Shown one piece after another: positions 1 through 7,500 of a stretch of DNA of 64,000 bases. This DNA is from Sphingopyxis sp. (GTDB lineage: Bacteria > Pseudomonadota > Alphaproteobacteria > Sphingomonadales > Sphingomonadaceae), in contig NZ_JAOZVW010000004.1 in assembly GCF_025869345.1 (NCBI RefSeq), forward strand, positions 1 to 64,000, given 5' to 3'. Positions within the stretch are counted from its first letter, which is position 1. Every line of letters starts with the position of its first letter. A program made the translations under genes and the position numbers. The notes under the pieces were generated by a model. It was given only the letters and a program-made list of their open reading frames with translations, was not told where the DNA came from and searched no databases.

Positions 1-95
1 ACGGAAAAGTTGGTCGCGTCGCCCCCGCGACGGGGGGGGCCGCTATCGGTGTCGCCCCTGGTTGCCAGCGGCCCCCGCCTTCGCGGGGGCGACGG
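1..95. repeat. REP-like palindromes at the left edge
   Basis: Two GC-rich palindromic units are visible, at about 21-40 and 71-90. The second reads GCCCCCGCCTTCGCGGGGGC. The same core recurs at 45266-45339 and 51600-51705 in this window, so it is an interspersed hairpin repeat rather than a one-off terminator. It lies just downstream of the tyrosine-phosphatase-like gene and could also end transcription of the long minus-strand cluster (inference). Confidence 0.7.
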
Positions 96-881
96 TCAGA
101 CCACCAGCCGGTCGATCATCGCCTCGCGCATCGCGGGGGTCAGGTTGAGCACCGCCTCGGCATAGGTCGGAATATCGCCATGGTCGCGCCGCACCGTGGC
201 GAGCGCGGCCTCCAGATAGACGGGGTTCACCGACATCAGCGCGCGCACCGCGTCGTCGCTGATCGCAGCGCCGTGGCGCGCTCGGATATGCTGCGCGCCC
301 TGCGCGATCCGCTCCTCTATCCGCCCGGCGGTGTTGGTGAGCAGATAGTCCTGGATCAGGTCGTCCTCGTGCACGCCGAGCAGCCGGTGGACGATCGCGA
401 CCGCGAAGCCGGTGCGGTCCTTGCCCGCGACACAGTGGACGAGGCTCGGTGTGTCATATTCGGCGAGCGCGGCGAGATAGAGGCGCAGCGTCGCGACGAG
501 CGCGGGGCGGTAGGGCATCCCGGCATAAGTGTCGATCATCCGCGCCCGCGCGGTCTCGAAATCGATCGCGCCGCCCGCGGCTGCGGCCTGCAGGTGCGGG
601 GCGAGGCCCGCGGTGACGCCGCCTGCGAACAGCACGCGGCCCGCGAAATTTCCCGATCGGCGGCACGGGTGCACCTCGCGCTCGTCGTCGCCGCGCAGGT
701 CGATGATCGTGTCGAGGCCGAGTCCGTCGATCGCGGTCAGATCCTCGTCGGTCGCCGCCTCGTGCTGCGCCGAACGCCAGAGCATTCCATTGCGCAACCG
801 CCCGCCGCCTTCGACGGCATAGCCGCCATAGTCGCGGAAATTGTGGACGCCCGACAGGGGCAGGACGCGCTCGGCTTGCAT
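96..881 (-). CDS. Tyrosine-protein phosphatase family protein
   Basis: A 261-residue protein of the bacterial tyrosine/serine phosphatase family (Y_phosphatase3 type). The signature H-C-V-A-G-K-D-R-T-G lies near residues 149-158, giving the Cys-x5-Arg active site (about C150 and R156). The N-terminal N-F-R-D-Y/G-G segment is also typical. The start is chosen at 881 because a GGGAG Shine-Dalgarno lies 7 bases upstream. An ATG at 887 is possible but would be one base from that GGGAG; it overlaps the stop of the enoyl-CoA hydratase gene as ATGA. It is the last gene of the fatty-acyl cluster. The substrate cannot be read from sequence; members act on phosphoproteins, phosphoinositides or small phosphoesters. 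Confidence 0.85.
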   Translation of the reverse strand: MQAERVLPLSGVHNFRDYGGYAVEGGGRLRNGMLWRSAQHEAATDEDLTAIDGLGLDTIIDLRGDDEREVHPCRRSGNFAGRVLFAGGVTAGLAPHLQAAAAGGAIDFETARARMIDTYAGMPYRPALVATLRLYLAALAEYDTPSLVHCVAGKDRTGFAVAIVHRLLGVHEDDLIQDYLLTNTAGRIEERIAQGAQHIRARHGAAISDDAVRALMSVNPVYLEAALATVRRDHGDIPTYAEAVLNLTPAMREAMIDRLVV

Positions 882-883
882 CG

Positions 884-1687
884 TCATTCTCCCGTGAACA
901 CCGGCGGCCGTTTCTCGACGAAGGCGTTGATCGCCTCGCGGTTGTCGGCAGTTTCGTGAACGATCGCCTGATAGGCGGCGCTGAGTTCGAGGATGTCGCT
1001 CATCCGGCTGTGCTGCGCCTCGCGGAGCAGCCGTTTGGTGAGGCGTAGCGCGCGCGGGGGGTTGCAGACGATGCGCTCGGCGATCGCGACCGCGCGGTCC
1101 AGCAGTTCGGCGTCCGGCACCACTTCGGTGACGAGGCCATAATCCTTCGCCGCCTGCGCATCGAAGCGGTCGCCGGTCAGGAACAGTTCGGCGGCGCGCG
1201 GATAGCCGAGCACGCGCTGGAGCAGCCAGGCGCCGCCGTCGCCGGGGACGATCCCGACCTTGATGAAGCTGCACGCGAATTTGGCGCTTTCCGCCGCGAT
1301 GCGGATGTCGCAGGTGCAGGCAAGATCGCAGCCGAGCCCGATCGCATGGCCGTTGACCGCGGCGATCATCGGGATTTCGCAGTCCATCAGCGCGCGGATC
1401 ACCGCCTGCACCCCGCGGCGATAATTGGCGCGGGTCGAATCGGGCTGGTCGAGCACGCCGATGCCCTGGCGCTCCTGCATCGATTTGAGGTTTCCGCCGG
1501 CGCTGAACGCCTTGCCGCTGCCGGTCAGGATGATCGCGCTGACGCTGCGGTCCTCGCCCAGAGTGCGGAGCGTGTCGATGATGTCGTCGCAGTCCGCATG
1601 GGTGCCGATCGCGTTCATGCTCTCGGGCTTGATCATCGTCAGGATCGCGATCTTGCCCCGCCGCTCGACACTCAGAAATTCACCCAT
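884..1687 (-). CDS. Enoyl-CoA hydratase/isomerase (crotonase) family protein
   Basis: A 267-residue crotonase-fold protein expected to act on acyl-CoA. The first oxyanion-hole segment is A-F-S-A-G-G-N-L (about 60-67) and the second is N-G-H-A-I-G-L-G (about 112-119). By my alignment to rat crotonase, the position of Glu144 is Phe141 here and the Glu164 position is kept as E167. The loop reads V-P-G-D-G-G, so a plain hydratase reaction is not assured; isomerase, hydrolase or lyase activity is possible. The start at 1687 has GGGAG seven bases upstream, while an in-frame ATG at 1744 adds 19 unlikely residues. It is coupled to the downstream phosphatase gene. Confidence 0.88.
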   Translation of the reverse strand: MGEFLSVERRGKIAILTMIKPESMNAIGTHADCDDIIDTLRTLGEDRSVSAIILTGSGKAFSAGGNLKSMQERQGIGVLDQPDSTRANYRRGVQAVIRALMDCEIPMIAAVNGHAIGLGCDLACTCDIRIAAESAKFACSFIKVGIVPGDGGAWLLQRVLGYPRAAELFLTGDRFDAQAAKDYGLVTEVVPDAELLDRAVAIAERIVCNPPRALRLTKRLLREAQHSRMSDILELSAAYQAIVHETADNREAINAFVEKRPPVFTGE

Positions 1688-1789
1688 GAACACTCTCCCG
1701 ATACGCGGACAGGCTATGCCTCGCGCACGCTGGTTGCAAGCCAATGACGATGGCGCCGGACGTGCGGGCGCGCCCGGCCGCCGCGACGA

Positions 1790-2920
1790 TCAGCGGACCG
1801 CGCCGCCGCCGCGAAGCGCCGCGATGCGCGTCGCGTCGTAGCCGAGCGCGGCGAGCACCGCATCGCCGTCGGCGCCGACCGCCGGGGCCGGGCGCGGGGT
1901 GTCGGTCACGCTGGCCGAATAGCGCGGCGCGGGGGCGGGCTGGGTGACGCCGCCGACGGTCAGGAAGGTTTCGCGCGCGACGTTATGCGGATGCTGCGGC
2001 GCCTCGTTCAGCGAGAGCACCGGGGCGAAGCAGACGTCGGTCATCTCCATGATCGCGCACCATTCGTCGCGGGTCTTCGTCGCGAACAGCGCGGTGAGCT
2101 TGTCCTTGAGCGGTCCCCATTGTGTGGGGTCCATCTGCGCGTCGAAAGCGGGATCGGCGTCGAGCCCGGTATTCTCGCGCAGCAGGGCATAGAATTGCGG
2201 CTCGATCGACCCGATCGAGATGAATTTGCCGTCGGCGCAGGTGTAGGTGTCATAGAAATGGGCGCCGGTATCGAGCATGTTGGTGCCCGGTGCGTCGTTC
2301 AGCCGGCCCATGGCGAGGAAGCCCCAGCTCATACCCGCGAGCAGGGCCGAGCCGTCGGTCATCGCGCAGTCGATCACCTGACCCTGGCCGGTTTTCGCGG
2401 CGTGGAGCAGCGCGCTCGCCATGCCGAAGGCGAGCATCATGCCGCCGCCGCCGAAATCGCCGACATAATTGACCGGCGGCACCGGCTTTTCGCCCGCGCG
2501 GCCGACGGTGTGGAGGACGCCCGACAGCGCGATATAGTTGATGTCGTGCCCGGCGGCCTGCGAATAGGGGCCGAACTGCCCCCAGCCGGTCATGCGGCCA
2601 TAGACGAGCTTCGGATTGTCGGCGAGCAGCACGTCGGGGCCGAGCCCCAGCCGCTCCATCACGCCGGGGCGATAGCCCTCGATGATCCCGTCCGCGCTCT
2701 TGCAGAGGTCGCGCGCGATCTGCACCGCCTCGGGATTCTTCATGTCGAGCGCGATCGAGGTGCGGTTTCGCGACAGCGGGTCGCGCGGGTCCATGAACCC
2801 GCCGGGGCGATCGATGCGGATCACCTCGGCGCCATGGTCCGCGAGCATCATGCCGCAATAGGGACCGGGGCCGATTCCCGCGAATTCGATGATCCTGATG
2901 CCGCTGAGCGGTCCCGCCAT
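1790..2920 (-). CDS. Alpha-methylacyl-CoA racemase (CoA-transferase family III fold)
   Basis: A 376-residue CaiB/BaiF-fold protein. Three catalytic residues known from Mycobacterium MCR (His126, Asp156, Glu241) are present one position earlier: H125 in A-G-H-D-I-N-Y, D155 in Y-V-G-D-F-G-G-G-G, and E240 in G-S-I-E-P-Q. This argues for racemisation of 2-methyl-branched acyl-CoA rather than CoA transfer. Such enzymes let (R)-2-methylacyl-CoA esters enter beta-oxidation, for example in degradation of steroid side chains or isoprenoid acids. It lies between a thiolase and an enoyl-CoA hydratase homologue in the minus-strand cluster. Confidence 0.88.
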   Translation of the reverse strand: MAGPLSGIRIIEFAGIGPGPYCGMMLADHGAEVIRIDRPGGFMDPRDPLSRNRTSIALDMKNPEAVQIARDLCKSADGIIEGYRPGVMERLGLGPDVLLADNPKLVYGRMTGWGQFGPYSQAAGHDINYIALSGVLHTVGRAGEKPVPPVNYVGDFGGGGMMLAFGMASALLHAAKTGQGQVIDCAMTDGSALLAGMSWGFLAMGRLNDAPGTNMLDTGAHFYDTYTCADGKFISIGSIEPQFYALLRENTGLDADPAFDAQMDPTQWGPLKDKLTALFATKTRDEWCAIMEMTDVCFAPVLSLNEAPQHPHNVARETFLTVGGVTQPAPAPRYSASVTDTPRPAPAVGADGDAVLAALGYDATRIAALRGGGAVR

Positions 2921-2943
2921 GTCGTTTCTCCCGTGCCTTCATC

Positions 2944-3029
2944 GTCATTGCGAGCGGCGAAGCCGCGCGGCAACCCAGAGCGGTCCACGCTACCCTGGAT
3001 TGCCGCGTCGCTCCACTCCTCGCAATGGC
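2944..3029. repeat. Imperfect hairpin repeat, GTCATTGCGAG family
   Basis: The unit begins GTCATTGCGAGCGGCGAAGC and ends with a complementary CTCGCAATGGC-type arm. The same family occurs at 53267-53340 (perfect) and 61149-61241. It sits between the thiolase and racemase genes, so it lies inside the apparent operon. It may act as an RNA hairpin affecting relative expression, but that is inference. Confidence 0.7.
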
Positions 3030-3039
3030 GAGGTGGATT

Positions 3040-4290
3040 TTAGATGCGTTCGATGATGATCGCCGGCGCCATGCCGCCCGCGGCGCACATGGTGACGAGG
3101 CCGTAGCGGCCGCCCGAGCGTTCGAGCTCGTCGAGCGCGGTGCCGATCAGGATCGAGCCGGTGGCGCCGATCGGGTGGCCGAGCGCCATCGCGCCGCCGT
3201 TGATGTTGACCTTTTCGCGGTCGAGGTCGAGGTCGCGGATGAACTTTTCGGCGACGACCGAGAAGGCCTCGTTGATTTCCCAGACGTCGATGTCCTCCTT
3301 CTTGAGGCCGGCCTTTTCGAGCACCTTCTTGGCCGCGGGAACCGGGGCGTTGAGCATCAGCGTCGGATCGTCGCCGATATTGGCATAAGCGACGATGCGG
3401 GCACGGGGTTTCAGGCCGTGCTTGTCGGCATAATCCTTCGAGGTCAGCAGGATCGCCGCGGCCCCGTCGACGACGCCCGACGAGTTGCCGGCATGGTGGA
3501 AGTGCTGGATTTCAAGGTCGGGATAGCGGCGGTTGATCTGCTTCCGGAAGGTGAAGCCGTCGCCCATGTCGAAATCGGCGATCTTGGAGAAGCTGGGATT
3601 CAGCGCGGCAAGACCTTCAGCGGTCGTTTCGGGGCGCGGAAATTCCTCATGGTCGAGCGCGACGCTGCCGTCGGTATTGAGCACCGGAACGACCGATTTG
3701 TCGAAGCGGCCTTCCTTGATCGCCTTGTCGGCGCGCTGCTGGCTGACGAGCGCGAGCGCGTCGAGCGCTTTGCGGCTGATGCCTTCCATCGTCGCGATCG
3801 CGTCGCCGCAGATGCCCTGATGCGACTGCGGGTGGATTTCGTCGAGCGCTTCGTGGCCCGCGCCCATCAGGCGCGGCGGCAGGCCGGCGTTGGCCTGCTC
3901 GGCGGCATAGGCGGTGGTGTAGCTCATCATCTCGGTGCCGCCGGCGATGACGCAATCCTCCATGCCGCTCATCACGCTCGCCGCGGCGAAGTTCACCGAG
4001 CTGATGCCGCCGCCGCAGAAGCGGTCGAGCGTCGTGCCGCTGGCCTTGGTGTCATAGCCCGCCGACAGCGCCGCCATGCGGCCGAGGTCGCCGCCCTGCT
4101 TGCCGTTCTGGCTGGAGGTCGACCAGACGATGTCATCGACGGTCGCGGTGTCGAGATTGTTGCGGTCGCGGATCGCGGCGAGCACCGTCGCGGCGAGATG
4201 CTGCGGATGAAGATGCGACAGCGCACCCTTGCCGGGCTTGCCGATCCCGCGCGGGGTGCGGACGGCGTCGATGATATAGGCTTCGGACAT
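3040..4290 (-). CDS. Thiolase (acetyl-CoA C-acyltransferase)
   Basis: A 416-residue thiolase. The acylated cysteine is C92 in L-D-R-F-C-G-G-G. The catalytic G-H-P-I-G-A-T-G has H372, and the C-terminal C-A-A-G-G has C402. It is expected to catalyse the last, thiolytic step of a beta-oxidation round. The order racemase, two acyl-CoA dehydrogenases, SDR dehydrogenase and thiolase in one strand supports a complete spiral. The start at 4290 has AGGAAC upstream, and the next gene upstream (SDR) ends 24 bases before it. Specificity for long, branched or steroid-like chains is not readable. Confidence 0.92.
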   Translation of the reverse strand: MSEAYIIDAVRTPRGIGKPGKGALSHLHPQHLAATVLAAIRDRNNLDTATVDDIVWSTSSQNGKQGGDLGRMAALSAGYDTKASGTTLDRFCGGGISSVNFAAASVMSGMEDCVIAGGTEMMSYTTAYAAEQANAGLPPRLMGAGHEALDEIHPQSHQGICGDAIATMEGISRKALDALALVSQQRADKAIKEGRFDKSVVPVLNTDGSVALDHEEFPRPETTAEGLAALNPSFSKIADFDMGDGFTFRKQINRRYPDLEIQHFHHAGNSSGVVDGAAAILLTSKDYADKHGLKPRARIVAYANIGDDPTLMLNAPVPAAKKVLEKAGLKKEDIDVWEINEAFSVVAEKFIRDLDLDREKVNINGGAMALGHPIGATGSILIGTALDELERSGGRYGLVTMCAAGGMAPAIIIERI

Positions 4291-4314
4291 GATGGGTTCC
4301 TTTCGGTGTGACGA

Positions 4315-5097
4315 TTAACGGGGGGCCATGCGGATCGCGCCGTCGAGGCGGACGGCCTGGCCGTTGAAATAGGTGTTGCGGACCATCTCCATCGCGAGGC
4401 TGGCATATTCCTCGGCCTTGCCGAGGCGCTTGGGGAAGGGGACCGAGGCCTCCAGGCTTTCCTTGACCTTCGGGTTCATATTGCCGAGCAAGGGCGTGCC
4501 GAACACGCCGGGCATGATCGAATTGACGCGGATGCCGAGGTCCATCAGGTCGCGCGCCATCGGCAGCACGAGGCCGTTCACCCCCGCCTTGGCCGAGCCG
4601 TAGATGACCTGCCCGATCTGCGCGTCCTGCGCCGCGACCGAGGCGGTGAAGATGATCGCGCCGCGTTCGCCGTCTTCGAGTTCGGGAAGGGTCGCCATGC
4701 CCTCGGCGGCGATCGAGCCGATGCGATAGCTCGCGGTCAATATGCCCGCGACGCCATATTCATAGTCGGCAGTCGGGGTGCGGCGGAAGGTGCCGCTTTC
4801 CTTGTCGTAGGCGAGCGTCTTGCCGCGGCGCGAGGTCATCGCGCAGTGGACCGCGATGCGTTCCTGCCCGTGCGCCGCGCGCGCCTTGGCGAAGCCATCG
4901 AGCACCGATTGCTCGTCGGTGATGTCGACATGGACGAACAGCCCGCCGATCGACTGTGCGACCTCTTCGCCGAGCGCGTCGTTGATGTCGAAGATCGCGA
5001 CCTTCACGCCCGCGGCGGCGAGCGCTTCGGCGGTCGCGCGGCCGAGGCCCGATGCGCCGCCGGTGACGACGGCCGCGGTGGAGGAATCGAGTTTCAT
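4315..5097 (-). CDS. SDR-family 3-hydroxyacyl-CoA dehydrogenase-like oxidoreductase
   Basis: A 260-residue classical short-chain dehydrogenase. The cofactor motif T-G-G-A-S-G-L-G lies near residues 12-19, with catalytic S153, Y166 and K170 (Y-G-S-A-K). An Asp at the end of strand beta2 (A-I-F-D-I-N-D) favours NAD over NADP. Overall it resembles type II 3-hydroxyacyl-CoA/17beta-hydroxysteroid dehydrogenases. Its place between acyl-CoA dehydrogenases and thiolase fits the third step of beta-oxidation. The start at 5097 (M-K-L-D-S-S) is preceded by GGAG about 5 bases upstream. Confidence 0.87.
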   Translation of the reverse strand: MKLDSSTAAVVTGGASGLGRATAEALAAAGVKVAIFDINDALGEEVAQSIGGLFVHVDITDEQSVLDGFAKARAAHGQERIAVHCAMTSRRGKTLAYDKESGTFRRTPTADYEYGVAGILTASYRIGSIAAEGMATLPELEDGERGAIIFTASVAAQDAQIGQVIYGSAKAGVNGLVLPMARDLMDLGIRVNSIMPGVFGTPLLGNMNPKVKESLEASVPFPKRLGKAEEYASLAMEMVRNTYFNGQAVRLDGAIRMAPR

Positions 5098-5108
5098 GGG
5101 GAGGCTCC

Positions 5109-6314
5109 TCAGGCTGGAATCTGGTTGAAGGGAATGCCCTTGTCGGGGCGGTGATCCTGCGGCAGGCCGAGAATGCGCTCGGCGATGGTGTTGAGCAACG
5201 TCTCGTCCGATCCGCCCGCGATGCGGCCCGTCGGCGCGTTGATCCAGCTCGAAGCCCAATCGTCCTTGGGTGAGGCATGTTCGTCGAAGGCGAAGCCGCC
5301 CGCGCCCTGCAGGTCGAGCGCGAGTTCGGATAATTTCTGCCGCGAGCGCACCGCGACGAGCTTGTTGAGCGAGCCTTCGGGGCCGGGCGTCATTCCCGCC
5401 TCCATCATGCGCCGGGCGCGGACGTTGATCGAATCGAGCCCGGCGCGCATCGCATAGTTGCGCGCGATCTGCTGGCGGATGCGGCCATCCTCGATCGCGG
5501 GCCGTCCGTTCAGCCGCACCTCTTTCGCGAGGTCGACGAACAGGTCGAGATGCGGGCCGAAACCGGCGCTGTCGGTCGCGACATAGCGTTCGATCATCAA
5601 GGTCGCGAGCGCGACGGCGAAGCCGCCGCCGACCGGCGACATGCGATGATCGTCGCTGATCTTCACATCGTCGAAGAACACCTCGTTGACGTGGCTGTCG
5701 CCGCCCGCGAGCTTGATCGGGCGCACGGTGACGCCGGGGGCCTTCATATCGACCCAAAAGTAAGTGAGGCCCTTGTGTTTGGCGACGGTCGGGTCGGTGC
5801 GGACGACGATGACGCCATAGTCGCTATATTGCGCCCAGCTCGTCCAGACCTTTTGCCCATTGACCTTCCAGCCGTTGCCGTCGGTTTCGGCGCGGGTGCG
5901 TAGCCCGGCGAGATCGGTGCCGCCCGAGGGTTCGGAGAAAAGCTGGCACCAGATTTCCTCGCCCTGCAGCGCCTTGAGCACGCGCTCCTTCACGAAGTCG
6001 CGGTCGGGGCCGAACTGCATCAGCACCGGCACCGGCATCCCGAGCGAGATGCCGAAATAGACGTTGGGGAAGCCGTGCTTCATCTCCTCCGCCTCGAAGG
6101 TGATCTTCTCGATATGGCCGAGACCCTGGCCGCCGAGGTCGACCGGCCAGTTGATGCCGGCAAAGCCGGCGTCGAACTTCGCCTTCTGGTAGCGGCGGCC
6201 GAGCGCGAGATCGTCTTCGACGCTGAGCCCCTTGCGCGCCGCCTTGCCGAAGGCCGGGACCATCGATTCGCACCAGGCGGCGGCCTTGGCGCGCCAGGCT
6301 TCGAGATCGCTCAT
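5109..6314 (-). CDS. Acyl-CoA dehydrogenase, larger partner of a coupled pair
   Basis: A 401-residue flavoprotein with the acyl-CoA dehydrogenase N, middle and C domains. The middle domain shows L-F-S-E-P-S-G-G-T-D-L-A-G-L, and the C-terminal flavin region ends in A-E-R-I-L-G-L-P. At the usual YEG-T catalytic site the sequence reads G-R-I-A-G-G-S-D-E. Its ATG overlaps the stop of the upstream acyl-CoA dehydrogenase gene by four bases. Adjacent coupled dehydrogenases of this kind often form alpha2beta2 heterotetramers in steroid side-chain degradation, so a heteromer is inferred. Substrate is unknown. Confidence 0.88.
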   Translation of the reverse strand: MSDLEAWRAKAAAWCESMVPAFGKAARKGLSVEDDLALGRRYQKAKFDAGFAGINWPVDLGGQGLGHIEKITFEAEEMKHGFPNVYFGISLGMPVPVLMQFGPDRDFVKERVLKALQGEEIWCQLFSEPSGGTDLAGLRTRAETDGNGWKVNGQKVWTSWAQYSDYGVIVVRTDPTVAKHKGLTYFWVDMKAPGVTVRPIKLAGGDSHVNEVFFDDVKISDDHRMSPVGGGFAVALATLMIERYVATDSAGFGPHLDLFVDLAKEVRLNGRPAIEDGRIRQQIARNYAMRAGLDSINVRARRMMEAGMTPGPEGSLNKLVAVRSRQKLSELALDLQGAGGFAFDEHASPKDDWASSWINAPTGRIAGGSDETLLNTIAERILGLPQDHRPDKGIPFNQIPA

Positions 6315-7396
6315 GCTTCGTCTCCTGCGAGGCGGTCGACCAGCACATCTTCCCAGAAGAAGCTGCTTCCCTGTTCGAGCGCGAGGCTGCGCGCGCGGCG
6401 CATGTGGAGGTGGAGGCCGATCTCCCACGTCACCCCGATGCCGCCGTGAATCTGCACGCAGTCGCGCGCCGCCGTGTCATAGGCCTCGGTCGCCGACAGC
6501 CGCGCGGCGGCGGCGGCGGTGATGAAATCGGCCTGCCCCTCGCGCGATGCGGCGTGGATGCAGTTCGCTCGCGCGAGTTCGACGAGGCCGTATAGTTCGG
6601 CAATGCGGTGCTTGATCGACTGGAAGGCGCCGATCGGCTGGCCGAAGGCCTTGCGGGTCACGGCATAGTCGCGCGCGATCTCCATCAGCACCTCGGCGCC
6701 GCCGGTCTGCTCGTGCGCGGTGACGACGGCTTGCAGGGCGAGAATGTGGAGCGCTGCGGCGCGGGCGGCCTCGCCGGTCGCCAGCGTTTCGGTGGGGGTA
6801 TCGGCGAAGGAAAGGTCGGCGATGCAGCGGCTGTTGTCGAAACTGTCGACGGCCGTGCGCTCGACCCCGGTCAGGTCGACGAGCACGAGCGCCGGTCCGC
6901 TCGCCAGCACCACCGCGACATCGGCGGACAGGCCGCCCGAAACGGCGCCCGCGATGCCGGTCAGCCGGTCGCCGGTCAGCGTGACCGCGGGCTCGGCGGG
7001 CAGGGGGTCGGGACCGGCTGCGAAGGCGATCGCGCCGATCGTTTCGCCGCTGGCGAGGCCGGGGAGCCAGCGCGCCTTCTGCTCATCGCTGCCGTAAAGC
7101 TCGATCGCTTTCGCGGCGCCGAAGCTCGAGGTCAGGAAGGGCGCGCCGCTCAGCGTGCGGCCTGCCTGATGCGCGATCAGCCCGAGTTCGATTAGGCCGA
7201 GCGCGAGCCCGCCATGGGCTTCGGGCAGCGCGAGCGCGGTCCAGCCCTGTTCCTTCGCGGTCGTCCAGAACGGCTGGTGATACGCGCCTTGCGTCTGGAG
7301 CAGCGGCAGCAACTCGTCCTTGCTGACCCGCGCTTCGAGCGCGCGACGCGACTCGGTCGCTATCGCCTGCTGCCCTTCGTCGTACAAAATCGACAT
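6311..7396 (-). CDS. Acyl-CoA dehydrogenase, smaller partner of a coupled pair
   Basis: A 361-residue acyl-CoA dehydrogenase-fold protein. The flavin/C-terminal region includes Q-I-H-G-G-I-G-V-T-W-E, which is typical of the family. It is shorter and more divergent than the partner gene that it overlaps by four bases (ATGA), as expected for one subunit of a heteromeric dehydrogenase. Its start faces the 7440-7455 palindrome about 45 bases upstream, so it is probably the first gene of the transcript running to position 96. Electron transfer to ETF is assumed from the family. Confidence 0.88.
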   Translation of the reverse strand: MSILYDEGQQAIATESRRALEARVSKDELLPLLQTQGAYHQPFWTTAKEQGWTALALPEAHGGLALGLIELGLIAHQAGRTLSGAPFLTSSFGAAKAIELYGSDEQKARWLPGLASGETIGAIAFAAGPDPLPAEPAVTLTGDRLTGIAGAVSGGLSADVAVVLASGPALVLVDLTGVERTAVDSFDNSRCIADLSFADTPTETLATGEAARAAALHILALQAVVTAHEQTGGAEVLMEIARDYAVTRKAFGQPIGAFQSIKHRIAELYGLVELARANCIHAASREGQADFITAAAAARLSATEAYDTAARDCVQIHGGIGVTWEIGLHLHMRRARSLALEQGSSFFWEDVLVDRLAGDEA

Positions 7397-7439
7397 CGGC
7401 CCGATTCCTCTTGCCCTTGGTTAGTCCATCATCCGGACG

Positions 7440-7455
7440 TTAACGTAAACGTCAA
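7440..7455. promoter_or_regulatory. Candidate MerR-type operator upstream of the acyl-CoA operon
   Basis: The minus strand reads TTGACGTTTACGTTAA, closely matching the palindromes at 8729-8744 and 49225-49240. A further TTGACGTTAC half-site follows at about 7462. It lies 44 bases upstream of the acyl-CoA dehydrogenase start at 7396. The match to the site in front of the MerR-family gene is the main evidence for regulation. LiuR-type regulators are known to bind related ACGT-rich palindromes. Confidence 0.6.
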
Positions 7456-7500
7456 GTTGTTTTGACGTTACGGCTTGCCGAGCGTCAACTGACAGGCGTG

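Noticed and set aside
1790..2920. Formyl-CoA transferase or carnitine CoA-transferase
   Set aside because: The residues H125, D155 and E240 match the racemase triad more closely than the single Asp of the transferases, so racemase was preferred.
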